Source: Dryas octopetala
Taxonomy: Eukaryota; Streptophyta; Magnoliopsida; Rosales; Rosaceae
Assembly: GCA_963921425.1 (NCBI GenBank)
Contig: OY992833.1
Location: forward strand, 24,600,698-24,664,697
Direction of reading: 5' to 3'
Length of the DNA: 64,000 nt
Part shown: one piece after another, positions 38,314 through 50,615 of the stretch
How the letters are laid out: each line of letters starts with the position of its first letter
Position numbering within the stretch: the stretch's first letter is position 1
Made by a program: the position numbers and the translations under genes
The notes under the pieces: generated by a model
Told to the model about the DNA's origin: nothing
Databases searched by the model: none
Seen by the model: only the letters and a program-made list of their open reading frames with translations

Positions 38314-41300
38314 CTATTGAAACTGTTCCAGAGTACTAAGAGACAAAAGCCTCCTTGCAGCTGGCGGTGCCAATCCAGGGATATCCCTGATGTTTTTGTT
38401 GTTGGGATTCACAATCTGAAAATTTAACACGCATTACGGTTAAAAACAAAGAAAGGGCCTGTGTTAGTACTGGTATTGATGTATATGACATAAAGGCAAA
38501 AGGACCTATGCTTACAAGTAGGACGAAGGATGAAATACTGGACAAGTCTAATTACTATTTTCCAAAAACAGGTAGCAGGCTACAAAAACCAAGGGAAAAT
38601 AAAAAATAAATGAATCAAAAGCATACCTTCACAATAATAATTGCTATTACACCACATACAATAAGCAAAAGAAAAAGCATGATACATTTATCTGTTGCCA
38701 CCTGAAAATATTAAAAAATATATATATAAAATCACAAAAAGTTAGTTCTTGATAGAAAGAATCATATAAGTAGAGCAATTAAGGGGAAAGATATCAACTG
38801 ACCTGCCTACCAATCTCCTTCACAAGCTGAGAGGCCTTCTTAATTGAGAACTGAATTGTGTCCAGCTCATTGACAATACGGCCCATTTGGTCGGTCTGCA
38901 AGATTTTGAGTCAAACCATATTAGGCTAAACTCTTGAAATGAAAGGTAACAGAGATGAAAGGTGAATATACTCACTTGGCCCTTTAAGGTAACAGCAGTA
39001 TGAGTTCCCACTTCAATTGTTTGTTCAACAACCTAAGGACCAACTAAAGAGTTAAGACTGCCACCAAGAGAAATAATAGGCAAACTTAAAATAATTATTT
39101 TTCTAAATAGCCATTCACCTTTTTAGAGCGTTCGATGACCTGATCAGTCTCATCCATTGTTTTCACCCCAGAATTGATTAGTTCTTGATTTGACATAGCT
39201 ATCAGAAAGAAATGCCAATGGAAAAATGTGTTCAGACAATTCTATTCTTTTCAAATCAGGCACAAATGAGCACAGATATAGATACAAATTTCCAAGCAGT
39301 TTGATCTTCTCAAGTTTTCACATTTAAAAAGTGGGGATGGCTGATTAGCATAGGATGGGTTAACAGCTAAAAGCATGAAAAAAGGGATGTAAATAGAGAG
39401 TCTCAACTTTACAAATTTGAAACTAAGCTAACAGATATGTAGAGAGATAAGATCTCACCTGATGCCATTTGAACATTCTCATCAGCTGTTGGTTCGCTAA
39501 CTCCTGCTCCCATATCAAAGAGTTCGACTTTCTTGTTATCAAGAGTATTCATATACCTGCAGTTTAGCTAGAGTATGAAATCCATTTTCAAAAATCAAGG
39601 ATACCCAGAACATGAAGAGTGAACAATCTTATTAGAATTCACAGACAGTATTATGCTAACAGTAATTTGCTATCTTTGTGGATTAACTTATTTGTCCTAT
39701 GAATATAAGGGCATAATCACACATGAATATCAACTTGTTCTTACACTTCCATGAATTAAAGAACAACATGCTAAAACAATAAGATTCCAGAGTACAAGAG
39801 ATTAACCAATGGCCATTGTTACAAAATGGATAGCTGGACTTACGTTTTTCTCAATTGCACATATGAATTCAGCTCTTTGATCTGCAAAATGAAATATTAC
39901 AATTAGATGCAGTTGATACAGTAACAAAAAGATTATAAAGAATCAAATATGTGCCTCGAAAGATCTTGTGCAGTAATAGAGTAATCTCCAGATTATTTTA
40001 CAGTGACTATTATGTAAGAATCATAGGACACTGTTTTGAACCTATGTAGAAGGTTGCAGCTTCCCAACAGCTAAGAACCAAAACAAGATCTGAAATCTTG
40101 ATCACAGGCTCAATTTAAGAGCGCATAAATTGCATGAATAGTATTTAATTACATAAAATGACATATGGAAATAATCTGAAACAAATATTGCTTTCATTTC
40201 AATGCAAAATTAATAAGAGAGCTTACAAGCATGCATGCGCCTGTTGTACATGTGGACATTATGTGATGGAAAAAATTAAAAGGTTCATAAGAACTGACCA
40301 TAGATTGCTTCTCATCATTGAGTTGCTTATTCACATCAGGAGGATTTCGGCTCTCCTCATCCTTGATTTCGCGATCAAACTCTTTAATTAATCTGCAAAA
40401 ATGAATATAAAAGATCATACTCTGCGATTAAAGTAAAAGGGAAAATCTCAAAAACTGAGATCAAGGTAATTCCTATTTTCGTTTTAGCTTTTTTATTTCT
40501 TTCACATGACATGGTAACAGTCAAATTATAGCTGAATTGTTTGATCATTCTCAAACAAGTTCACTAATGAAGTATGGGAGTCCAGAAACAGGATGCAAGA
40601 CTTGTATATTAGATATGACTAAAGTCGTTCACATCTTGATCATATCCACATTTGTACTGAGGAAGCTCTAATGGTCCTAGCCTAATTTGTCTTTTTTGAT
40701 AAGTAACTAATTTTCTAGAATGCCAAAGTTACCTAGTGAGGTAGGTGATGATCTTGCAGAGCAAAACTCATTAAGTTTTGAACATTGTGTTGGATGTGGA
40801 AACACTCTATCTCTCTGTCTTTTCTTTCTCTTCATAGAATGTGAAATTTAAGATTGCCCAAAATCCCCAGTTACTGAAAATAATAAAATAAATATTGTGA
40901 GAATGGAAGCCCATATGTGCATACCTTTTACATTCCCTCATCTTTCCTGTAAGTTCCTCCAGCTGTTTACTTTGTCTATTGGAATCTTTGATCTTATCCA
41001 GCTTCTGGAAGCCATTTCTGAAAACAAAAGAGGAAGTCACAGTAATTATAATGTGAACTCCAACAAAAAAAACCAGACCAATGGTCTTCAAATAGATAAA
41101 TTATTCCTTCTTTCAGTAACTACACCTCGTAGAAAGTTAAACAAACAGTTACCATGTAAGATGTGTACAATAACAAGGACCATGTGCAGTTGGCAGCACA
41201 TAAACACGAAACAAGAGAGATTAGCATAGTGCTGTGCACTCTGGTATTTGGTTATAACTTATAAAGAGTGCACTGTGTCACAAAGGCAGAGAGATATTGT

Positions 41301-41959
41301 GATACAACCATGACAGATGAATTCAGTAACCACCTAATAAGTGGAAGTTAAATGAGACTGTAAACTATAAACAAAGAACAAATGCTCAAAACGGCAACTA
41401 TTCGAACACTATTTCAAAACTAAAAACCACTACAGCATTGTAGAGAGGTAAACCATTATAGGAACAGCTGACCAAGCACATTTACTCTTCGAGTCGCCTC
41501 ACTAACTCTATCTAGTGTAAGTTAGTAATGCTTTACTACACTTTACAAACACAAAAACATCAATCTAACTTAAATGTCAATGAATATACACACAAATTAT
41601 GAAACAAGCAAGACGATTCTGAAGCAAACACCAGCTAACATATCCTGACAACCCTCTAATTAAACTTTTGTCTTTCTTCAAATGAAAACATACTATAATT
41701 CTGCGAAATCATCCGATCACCGAATTCACAGTTCACAACTACCGTAATCAATGCGCAGTTCCGTTTCAACAGTTACAATATTAGGAACAACGAAAAAAAA
41801 CCAGACATTTAAAAAAAAAAACAAGCAATTCAATTATTTAGTAAAAGATGAAATTGAAAATGCAACTAGCACAGAGACATACGCGAGGGCTCGAAAGTTA
41901 TCGTGGATTTCGCCATGGATCTGCTCCAACTGTGGGCTCATCGGCAAGTTGGTGGCCAT
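38314..41959 (-). CDS. NPSN13-like: Novel plant SNARE (Qb-SNARE, NPSN11/13 type)
   Basis: A tail-anchored Qb-SNARE used in membrane fusion, in this family at the plasma membrane and cell plate. Ten exons (41959-41883, 41017-40925, 40392-40299, 39881-39844, 39556-39459, 39198-39119, 39032-38976, 38895-38803, 38701-38627, 38415-38314) join to 268 residues, the family length. The N-terminal helical region includes NGFQKLDKIKDSNRQSKQLE. The SNARE motif runs about 145-205, with the central-layer glutamine at or near Q179 (LKGQTDQM). A single membrane anchor spans about 216-237 (CIMLFLLLIVCGVIAIIIV), and a short tail follows. The start MATNLPMSPQLEQIH is the conserved family start. Several very short exons, such as the 38-bp exon 4, are typical of the family. 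By memory it is closest to Arabidopsis NPSN13 (At3g17440). Confidence 0.95.
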
Positions 41960-42299
41960 TGTTGCCGGAGACTAACCCCTCCGAAATCGAATCCGAAAGA
42001 AAACCCTAACCAACCTTCTCCTGTTTCTTACGATCTTGAAAACCTACACATCATCTGTAGTATCGTCGGAATGAGATTCGCTGGAGGTTTAGTTAGCAAC
42101 GAAACCCTAACTGCAAATCCGCGGTGTTATTTGTCCGGACAAATAATTCAAAAATTATTTTTCGAAAATGAAAAAAGAAACATTTGGGTCAAGGTCCACA
42201 GAAAATTTCAGAGTTGGGGGAAAATCGTGACAAAACGAAAGAATTAGCTTGGAAGGAAGAGAAAAGGGGGCTGAGAGAGAATCGCTGTCTTAAAAAAAT

Positions 42300-44070
42300 A
42301 TGTATTTTATTATGTTTCTTTATTTTCTTTGTGATCAAGCAAAATTATTAATTATTTCCCAGAGATCAAAGAAGCGCTCATGTTTCTAAAATGAGCCGAT
42401 AAAATGGGGACGTTGGACCGTGAGTTGATAAAATATCGCGCCAAATTAGTTATCCACGACCAACTATCATACACAACTTAAGAAACATCTAAGAAGTCTA
42501 AGAATTTTCGTTTTTCATTTAATAGGTTATTAACTTATTACACGATTTACATCATATAACAAGAAAAAAAAAAATACTTGCCTACATTTATGCAAAATTG
42601 CAAATACGATGGGCGATGACTAATCTTATAATTTACATGTTAAATTTTTACTTAGAGCAATTTCAATTGGGTTATAGTTCAACTCTAAATTTAATATTAA
42701 AGTAGCACTAGCTGCAACTCAAGTGGTATCTCAATGCATGAGTTCAATGCAATTAAAATCAGCCACTCAAGGAGCTACACGTGGCCTACTGAAGGAATTA
42801 CAAAAAGCAAAAACCAGCCATTGCACTTGGTTCGAACTTCTCTCCTCCGACTTTGGAAGGAAAAAAAACCCTAGCCTTAGTCAAACTTAAGGCATTAGCA
42901 ATTTAGCAGCCAATAAGCTAACAACAATAAGATAAAATGATCTGATTTTGTTATTCTTTAACTATATCATATATGATTATAGACTAGTTATGTAGGGCAA
43001 TTCAAAGAAAATTGATAAAGAATGTTTAATTGATCTTGATAAGAAAAAAAATGAATTTTGGTTAAATTAAATTGAATATTTTTTCTTGATCACAATATTA
43101 AAGATTTTAGTTTAATACTTTTAGTATCATAGATATGCTAGTGTCTTCAACCAAAAAAGATATGCTAGAGTCAATCTATATTTTGTTCCAATTAAGAAGA
43201 CACCTTATTCATGATCTAGAGTCAAATATAACCAATGCTAAGTAGGAGACCTTCTATTTGGTTCTATTTATTCACATTCTTCTACCAGATGAATATTAAA
43301 ATAGAATTAAGATTAAAGTGGAAAAAAATCAAGGTTGTAATATAATGGAATTAAAATACAAATAGAATGTGAAGCGAGTATTAGAATAAAGTGGACATTT
43401 TTCTTAGGAATATAAAATATGAGTATCCACTATTTTGAGAGAAAAGATATTCCATAGAAGAAAAATACTAGCCTCAACTATTTATGTGTGTATAAACAAT
43501 TGTGTTAATTGAAATAAAGGTTGAATTAAATTGTTTGCTTTGTATAGGCATTTAAAAAAAAAAATTATGATCGAATAAATAATTTAAAAAAAAAAGTGAA
43601 AAGAGGAAGACGAGTGAATATAACGCGTGACTAATTGGCAAATTGTCGAGAGTGGCGAGACGATCATTATAAAGTATAAACAGTGATTATGCGGCATACG
43701 TTAGCACTTAGCAGACAGCAAAAGACGCTCTTTGGGGAAAAGGAACATTAAAAATGAATTTAAAATAATGGGCAGAATTGTAAAGAGGCAGTTGAGGTAG
43801 GAGGAAGGAATGCGCTGTCAGGGAGTGTCGTTGGGTCCTCCCGCGGGTGGTGCCTTCCATGCTCCATTCAACTATTACAACTGGATTTTGAACAGCCATC
43901 GCGCTAAATTCTTCCCCTTTTTAACTGCACTTTATAAAGGGCAATGATACCATTACCTGAAGCAGCACCATATAGTTAGGACCCACATAATGATGCTGTA
44001 TAACGGGCTTTGGGGTCTTTTTAAGAGTTTTTACGTACGGTTATATTTTTCAAAACAGTAATAATCATTT
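42300..44070. other. Spacer upstream of the NPSN gene
   Basis: No gene was seen. The DNA is AT-rich. A weak tRNA-like B-box (GGTTCGAACTTC, near 42834) suggests a decayed SINE, not strong enough to call. Confidence 0.5.
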
Positions 44071-44419
44071 GGGTTAAATATAAAAATGGTATACGAATTT
44101 TACAGTGAATCTCAATTTGGTCTACTATCTATAAAAGTGTCAATTTGGTCCACGAACTTTATAAGTTGTATCAAAGCAGTACAAACGTTAACGTTCATCG
44201 AAAAATGTAACGAAAACTGGTCATGTGCACAGCAAGTGACCACATTTTTAGAGGCATTTTCGTGCGTTCATCACATTTTCATGTGACCAATTTCGTTAAT
44301 TTTCTGAAAAAAGTTAGCATTTGTACTGCTTTAATACAACTTGAAAAGTTTGTAGACCAAATTGACACTTTTTATAATTAATAAATTAAATTGAGACTCA
44401 TTATTTTTGTATTCAACCC
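44071..44419. mobile_element. 349-bp MITE with TIRs of about 110 bp
   Basis: The left end GGGTTAAATATAAAAATGGT and the right end, read inverted as GGGTTGAATACAAAAATAAT, continue as diverged inverted repeats. Shared words are TCTCAATTT, AAAAGTGTCAATTTGGTC and AAAGCAGTACAAA. The flanks TAATCATTT and TGATTATTT agree at 7 of 9 positions, a decayed 9-bp duplication that fits a Mutator-like origin. The centre has no coding content. A short match to its terminus lies at about 59756-59780, beside the PPR gene. Confidence 0.7.
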
Positions 44420-45562
44420 TGATTATTTTCACTCATGGCATAATGAGGTTACTCTTAAGTTGGAATCCCTTCTTGATGATACTATATGATATCCTATTTA
44501 TTTCAATAAATCATGTTTTTGCGATGATAAAAAAACAACTACTCAATTGTTGAATTTGCTAGCATGACTTGTACGTCCACGTATGTAAACCATACAAATG
44601 AATGACGGTTTATTGACTCAAATTTAAGCCTATGATAAAGCTCATTTCTTTATAATTAAGAAATAAAATACTAACACCTAAGTTCACAAATTTGGTGACT
44701 AGTTTTAATGGTTTAGAATGAGTATACATTACAATTGAACTACACTTATCTAATCATAGAGTTGTTCTCAAATCCAATCTGTTAACGGAAGACAACTGAT
44801 CTGGTGCTTATTGTTCTTATCGATCTATTAAATTACTCCAACTAAGATGCATGTATGCAGCAAGTGAAGGATTGCTTAAATCAAATTAATAATTTTCCAA
44901 AATAATAGTTGTCAATTTCTTAAGTCGGCTGGTGAAGCAAACTGGGGTCATAGCTGGGTTGGATAATTTTGGACGTTTAATTAAACTTTAATAATATATA
45001 TTATTATATGTAAGGTAGTGATTTTCGCACTCTTATTTTGTATATTTGTTACTCTTATTTTTTTTCTTCTTCATTAATTTGCTCAATTATTAAGGCATAA
45101 AAACAAAAAAAGAGTGTAAACGTAGAAAATTAAAGTGTTAAAATGGTCACCCTATATGTATCGAAGAGCCGAAGAGGCTTACTTGATTCCTACTTTGCAC
45201 CATGACTAGGATGAAGAGATGATGAATGGGAAGGCTTATGGAAATGGAATCATGAAGGTGTCCTATTCATAAAGAACAGGCCCACACTGTATATGCATTT
45301 TTGGATTCCTTTCGTGATTCTGTGGACAGTACTGTCACAATCTAAATAAATTAGTGGCCTACATTTTTTGTTACTGGAACAAAGAATATGCTAAAAATCA
45401 CTGGCCAGGAACCACTACTGATGTTGCTGTACTTGGAGAGCCATGTGTAACAATTTTTTTCTGCGTAAGGTGAGCAGCATTGCCTATTATATTTGTGCTT
45501 ATGCAAAATTACATAGGGAGTGTTAATTGGGATTGTGGATGAAAGTTTTTCTCATATATACA

Positions 45563-45792
45563 ATAATGTTTTGGTACTCCATAATTTAATATGTTATGTC
45601 ACTAGCCTTACCACTTAGTTTACATATTTAAATAAGAATAGTTGAATTTTTACCTGACCAAAAAAATAATAAGAATACTATAATAATTAAGGCTTTTAAT
45701 TAATATTTTGACAACTAACATTATTCATATGTTTGTACTTTGTAGCTATGTTGATTGCAAAATAATGACTCTTCAGAGTACCAAAACATTAT
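45563..45792. mobile_element. MITE-like element with perfect 17-bp TIRs
   Basis: ATAATGTTTTGGTACTC at 45563-45579 is exactly inverted as GAGTACCAAAACATTAT at 45776-45792. The 230-bp AT-rich interior has no coding sign. No convincing target duplication is visible, so the family is open. Confidence 0.5.
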
Positions 45793-46109
45793 CTTAACAA
45801 TTCAATTGTTTAATGTATCATCCACATATTTATGTAGGACCACCCTAGTACAATGCCCTACATAGAAACTTTTTCATTTTTTCCGAAGATTTCCAAGAAA
45901 ATTCACACCCCTTATCTTTATTTATGGTCACACAAAAACGGGACCATGGACCCCGTGGGACGCAGGAGCACCAAGTTTGAGTCTGGTCACCACCTCCACT
46001 CATAAATGGGCCTATAATTTTTTGCCTAACCCAGCCAGGCCCAATAACAACTTTCCCTTCTGTCCGCTTCCCGAACCGCGAACCCAAACGGTAAAAACCG
46101 TTGCATTTA

Positions 46110-46136
46110 CACGTGGGATGGATTCTAAGCCACGTG
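46110..46136. promoter_or_regulatory. Pair of G-boxes in the PDK promoter
   Basis: Two CACGTG cores (46110-46115 and 46131-46136) lie 21 bp apart, about two helical turns, and about 400 bp before the kinase start. The second, CCACGTGTC, also matches the ABA-response core. They could bind bZIP or bHLH factors. Confidence 0.5.
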
Positions 46137-46332
46137 TCGAGAATCCAAGAGGCGGCACATGCCGGCCCTCAGGAACCACACCACCCACAGAAAGATATAG
46201 AAACCGAAACCCCGAAAAACCAAAAACCAGAACCAGACAAAACAAAGCCTCAGAAATTGAAATTCACTTGGGGTACGTGGGTTAAAATCGAACCCTAGAG
46301 GTTGAAATCTCAGAGAGACCCATTTGTCCTCT

Positions 46333-46343
46333 CTATATATATT
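46333..46343 (+). promoter_or_regulatory. Probable TATA box of the PDK gene
   Basis: CTCTATATATATTG lies about 185 bp upstream of the kinase ATG and downstream of the two G-boxes. That is a normal core-promoter spacing with a leader of about 150 bases. Confidence 0.5.
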
Positions 46344-46520
46344 GTGCATTTTTGTGGTGGTAACATTTTGTGATTACGGAGAGTCAGAGGCCTTTTTGGC
46401 TGTGATCTCTATGTCAGTGTCGCATTGTGGGTGGAGGAGTGAGAAAGAAGAGGAGGGCTTGCATGTTGGTGATTGCGCATTTCCAAGGTGGTACTCGCTT
46501 CTGGGCTCTCTGGGTGAGCC

Positions 46521-49475
46521 ATGGCGGTTAAGAAGGCGTGCGAGTCCTTCTCCAAGAGCTTGATAGAGGAGGTGCAGAGATGGGGTTGTATGAAGCAGAC
46601 GGGTGTGAGCTTGAGGTATATGATGGAGTTTGGGTCCAAACCCACAGAGAGGAATTTGTTGATCTCAGCTCAGTTTCTTCACAAAGAGCTCCCCATTCGG
46701 ATTGCCAGGAGAGCTATTGAGCTCGAGACCCTCCCTTACGGCTTGTCCGAGAAACCTGCCGTTTTGAAGGTACCTTGTTGGCTTTTGTTTGTTTAAATTG
46801 TACGTTGTCTTGTATTTTGCAATCGAATTGTGGAAATGGGATTTGGACCATTTGGTTTTCTAGGCTTTGAGTCTAGTACCTTTTGTTTTAGTTGTTTTAT
46901 TAATCTTATATATTTTTTTGGCCACTTTATTAATTTATATTTGATTGTACCAAAAGAGGTTTAGGAGTACTTTAGCGCTACATATTTACTTTATTTATTT
47001 TTTCAAAATGTGATTCTGCGAGCTGAGTTTAAATTGTAGTTTATTGCAATTTGCAAATGATATACATGTGGAGTATGAACCAGGGAGGTCCCTGCTATGT
47101 GGATCTTATGGAATATTCGTTTACTACTTTGTTGCATGGATTTCTGTGGAGTTTTTCTCTATGAATAATTGAATATGTAGATTGATTTTTTTTTTTTTTG
47201 CCACAATAGCTTCTCTGAGAACTTTATATGGCTTCTGGTGGGGACAATGGAAAAACTATGCTAGGAGGTTTATTTACTTTTAAAAGAATGTATATATAGC
47301 TTTCCAAAGCAAAAAATTGCTCTCGCATTGTTTTCCATATGATGCTTCAGAGTAAACTATATGTTACCTCATCTAAGCTCTTATTATTTGAGTTTTTTGT
47401 ATTTCGGACAGTGAGTAAGGACAAAATCCTTTGAATTCACTTGTTTAAGAATCATTTACTCACTTTGTAGAGGAGATTAACTAGATAGTGAACCCCAGCA
47501 TAAAGTTTCAAGGATTTGAGGGATATACTCACTTTGTGTATTTTTTTTAGGTGCGAGACTGGTATTTGGACTCCTTCCGTGACCTGAGATCCTTTCCTGA
47601 CATCAAGGATACAAATGACGAGAAGGATTTTACACAAATGATTAAGGCAATTAAGGTAAGACACAATAATGTCGTTCCGACGATGGCTTTAGGTGTTCAG
47701 CAGTTGAAGAAGGCCATAAATCTGAAGATACTCTACAAGGATCTTGATGAGATTCACCAATTTTTGGATCGCTTCTACATGTCAAGAATTGGAATTCGCA
47801 TGCTTATTGGTTAGATTGCCTTCTTACTGTTATTGTTTTAGTTGGCTGGTTTTGCAAGTTATTTTACTTTTTTCAGCAGCTTCTAAAATCTCTGTGAAAC
47901 TCAGGCCAGCATGTTGAGCTGCACAATCCCAACCCCCCTCCTCATTGTGTGGGTTATATACATACAAAAATGTCTCCAGTGGAGGTAGCACGAAATGCCA
48001 GTGAGGACGCTCGCTCAATCTGCTTTCATGAGTATGGCAGTGCACCTAATGTTACTATCTATGGGGATCCTGATTTTACATTTCCGTAAGTATATTTATT
48101 TCGGACTTGGTTGGGTCTATTTCTAATCAATATCTATATCATTTTCAAAAAAGTGTATTATTCTTTATACTGAAACCTGTGCCATGATATGACCTCTTTC
48201 CTTACTATGAACCTATTAGCGGTGGCTGGTGGTATTGTCATAGTATTGAAGTTCTGTTGGTTTTCATAATAGGTATGTTCCAACACACTTGCATCTTATG
48301 GTCTTTGAGTTGGTTAAGAATTCCTTGCGGGCTGTCCAAGAGCGTTGCATGGACTCAGACAAAGTGGCACCTCCGATTAGAATAATAGTTGCCGATGGAA
48401 TTGAGGATGTTACTATCAAGGTATTTTTTGTGTGCGATACAGCATTTCTTGATATTTTCAGTTGTATAATACTTAACCAATGAAATGCTTATCGAGTTTG
48501 TCTGGCTGACTTCATAGGTCTCAGATGAGGGGGGTGGCATACCTAGGAGTGGTCTGCCCAAAATTTTCACATATCTTTACAGCACTGCAAGGAGCCCTCT
48601 GGATGAGCAGTCAGATCTTAGGAATGCTGATACAGCTTCAATGGCTGGATATGGATATGGGCTTCCTATAAGCCGCTTGTATGCTAGGTATTTTGGAGGA
48701 GATTTGCAAATTATCTCTATGGAAGGATATGGTGAGATTTTCAGACCTGTTGCATTCACACTATTCTACACAATAGCCATAGCAGGGCCTCACAATCAAA
48801 GTCTTACCATTTGTTTGCACCTTTCTCCTTCTAAGTTCTGAAGGGGTATTTTTTTGGCAATAGCCATAAGCTATCATAATCATAGATATTACTTGTCTAT
48901 GTCATTGGTTAGTTATCTGTATGTTTGACTTACCATTTGTTTGAACCTTTCTCCTTCTGAGTTCTGAAGGGGTATTTTTTGGCAATAGCCACAAGCTATC
49001 GTAATCATAGATATTACTTGTCTAAGTCATGGGTTAGTCATCTGTATGTTTCACCTGCCTCTTGATCTCTTTTTTAAATCACCTGTCATTTTCTTTTGCT
49101 TCATGGACCGAAAATTCTACAAATTGCTTCATCCAAATTTTCCAACCTGTTGCCTTCAGAATATTATACATAATTAGCAAGGTTTCACAATCAAAGCCTC
49201 ACAATTTGTTTGCAGCTTTCTCCTCTGAGTTCTGAAGGGGTATCTTTTGCTAATGGTCATAAGCTAATTTAATTATAGATTTTACTTGTCTGTGTCATTG
49301 GTTTGCCATTTGTCTGTTATATTTGCCTCTTGACCTCTCTTTTAAATCCCGTCATTTTCTTTTGCTTCATCCACTGTATTTTCTCACATGTATATATTTG
49401 TGTCATGTATGTGCAGGGACTGATGCATATCTCCATTTGTCACGCTTGGGAGATTCACAGGAACCTTTGCCATGA
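46521..49475 (+). CDS. PDK: Mitochondrial pyruvate dehydrogenase kinase
   Basis: It phosphorylates the E1-alpha subunit of the mitochondrial pyruvate dehydrogenase complex and so turns it off. Six exons (46521-46769, 47551-47809, 47905-48085, 48273-48420, 48518-48731, 49417-49475) join to 369 residues, close to the family's usual 366. The N-terminal four-helix domain includes [20 protein letters not shown] with the conserved H121. The GHKL ATP-binding domain shows the N-box [10 protein letters not shown] (E242, N246), the G1 box SDEGGGIP (D282) and the G2 box GYGYGLP (323-329). All nucleotide-binding residues are present, so it should be active. The start [17 protein letters not shown] is the plant family start. 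Intron 5 (48732-49416) holds a three-copy local repeat. Two G-boxes and a TATA box lie upstream. Confidence 0.96.
48800..49310. repeat. Three-copy direct repeat in PDK intron 5
   Basis: Segments beginning near 48806, 48930 and 49196 each run CAATTTGTTTGCA/ACCATTTGTTTG, CTTTCTCCTTCTGAGTTCTG, AAGGGGTAT, AAGCTATCATAATCATAGAT, TTACTTGTCT. The first two are about 95 percent alike and the third is more diverged. That implies an older and then a newer duplication. Splice sites are untouched. Confidence 0.75.
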
Positions 49476-49559
49476 TGAGCCTATGTTTCAATGCGAATGA
49501 TACAGTTGAATTGTCAAATGAATTCAGGGAATATTAGAAGAGTACAAGTGGCATACATT

Positions 49560-50615
49560 TTATTGTAAAGGGGATAATTTACTGTAAATTTTTTATTCTA
49601 TAGGTTGGCAGTTTTCTTGTGTATTGTTTATATATGTAGTCTTACCTCACCAGGTGAATGAGGATATAATATAATACATCAAGTCATGTGGCGGTCTTTT
49701 GTAAGACTGTTCTACATACTGTCTTTTCCAGGTCAAATGGTCATATATAAATTATATAATGCATTGGCCTTTTAACATTTTTAATCACCCCTATTATATT
49801 TTATGGCTCCTCTAGAGGGAGGATGGAAGAGTGGGAGTAGTGTGGGACAACTATGCTGTTAATTTTTTATTTTTTTAAATTCCTGTTAAATTTCTGCTTC
49901 ATAGCATATCTTAAATGTTCCAACGCGTTTCTCCGTACACAAATTTAAAAGGAAAATATTGTAGGGCCATTTGGAATGAGTGATTTTAAGTACAGGGGTT
50001 TAGTTAACATTATATAATTAAATTACTTGATTGGACTCTTAATCAAATGTATGGTTAACAATATACACAATTCACACGCAACTAAATTTTAAGTAGAAAA
50101 GACATGGTGCGAATATAATTCAGCCACAAAATAGACCCCATTCGAAAATAATTTTTACACAACTTAAGTACCGAGTATAAATCTTCTAAAAAAAAAAATA
50201 CCGAGTATAAATCATCAGTAACTTTTTGCAAGTCATGGTAACAAAATATTTGTGCATGTTAAATAGTATAAGATTCATATGACAAATTCAAGTACATGCT
50301 GGTGCTAAGTGCACCATTTAGCAATAACAACTCTGCTACCACCAGCCATAACCGCTAAAACTTCCACTGATGGAGAGTATATATTAACGAGTAGCAAAAC
50401 ATGTAACAAAATCCAAAATTAATGTTATTGAGTAGTGCACTTTTACTGTCTGAGCTAGATGGTAACATATCATCAAAATTTGGAACTACAAGTTTTCTTC
50501 TATTGTCACACATTGGTACAGTTATGACATCAACACTATCTTTCTCTGATTGTCCATTCGACAGACACCAATCAGTCTCCATGGGGTTTCAGTACTGTGG
50601 TCATATTGAAGATGA
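49560..50615. other. Gap between the PDK and FCF2 genes
   Basis: The PDK 3' UTR and the FCF2-like 3' UTR meet tail to tail here. Nothing else was supported. Confidence 0.5.

Noticed and set aside
42705-42860. tRNA-like stretch (CTCAAGTGG and GGTTCGAACTTC)
   Set aside because: The A-box match is partial, no cloverleaf folds and no tail is seen. It is at most a decayed SINE.
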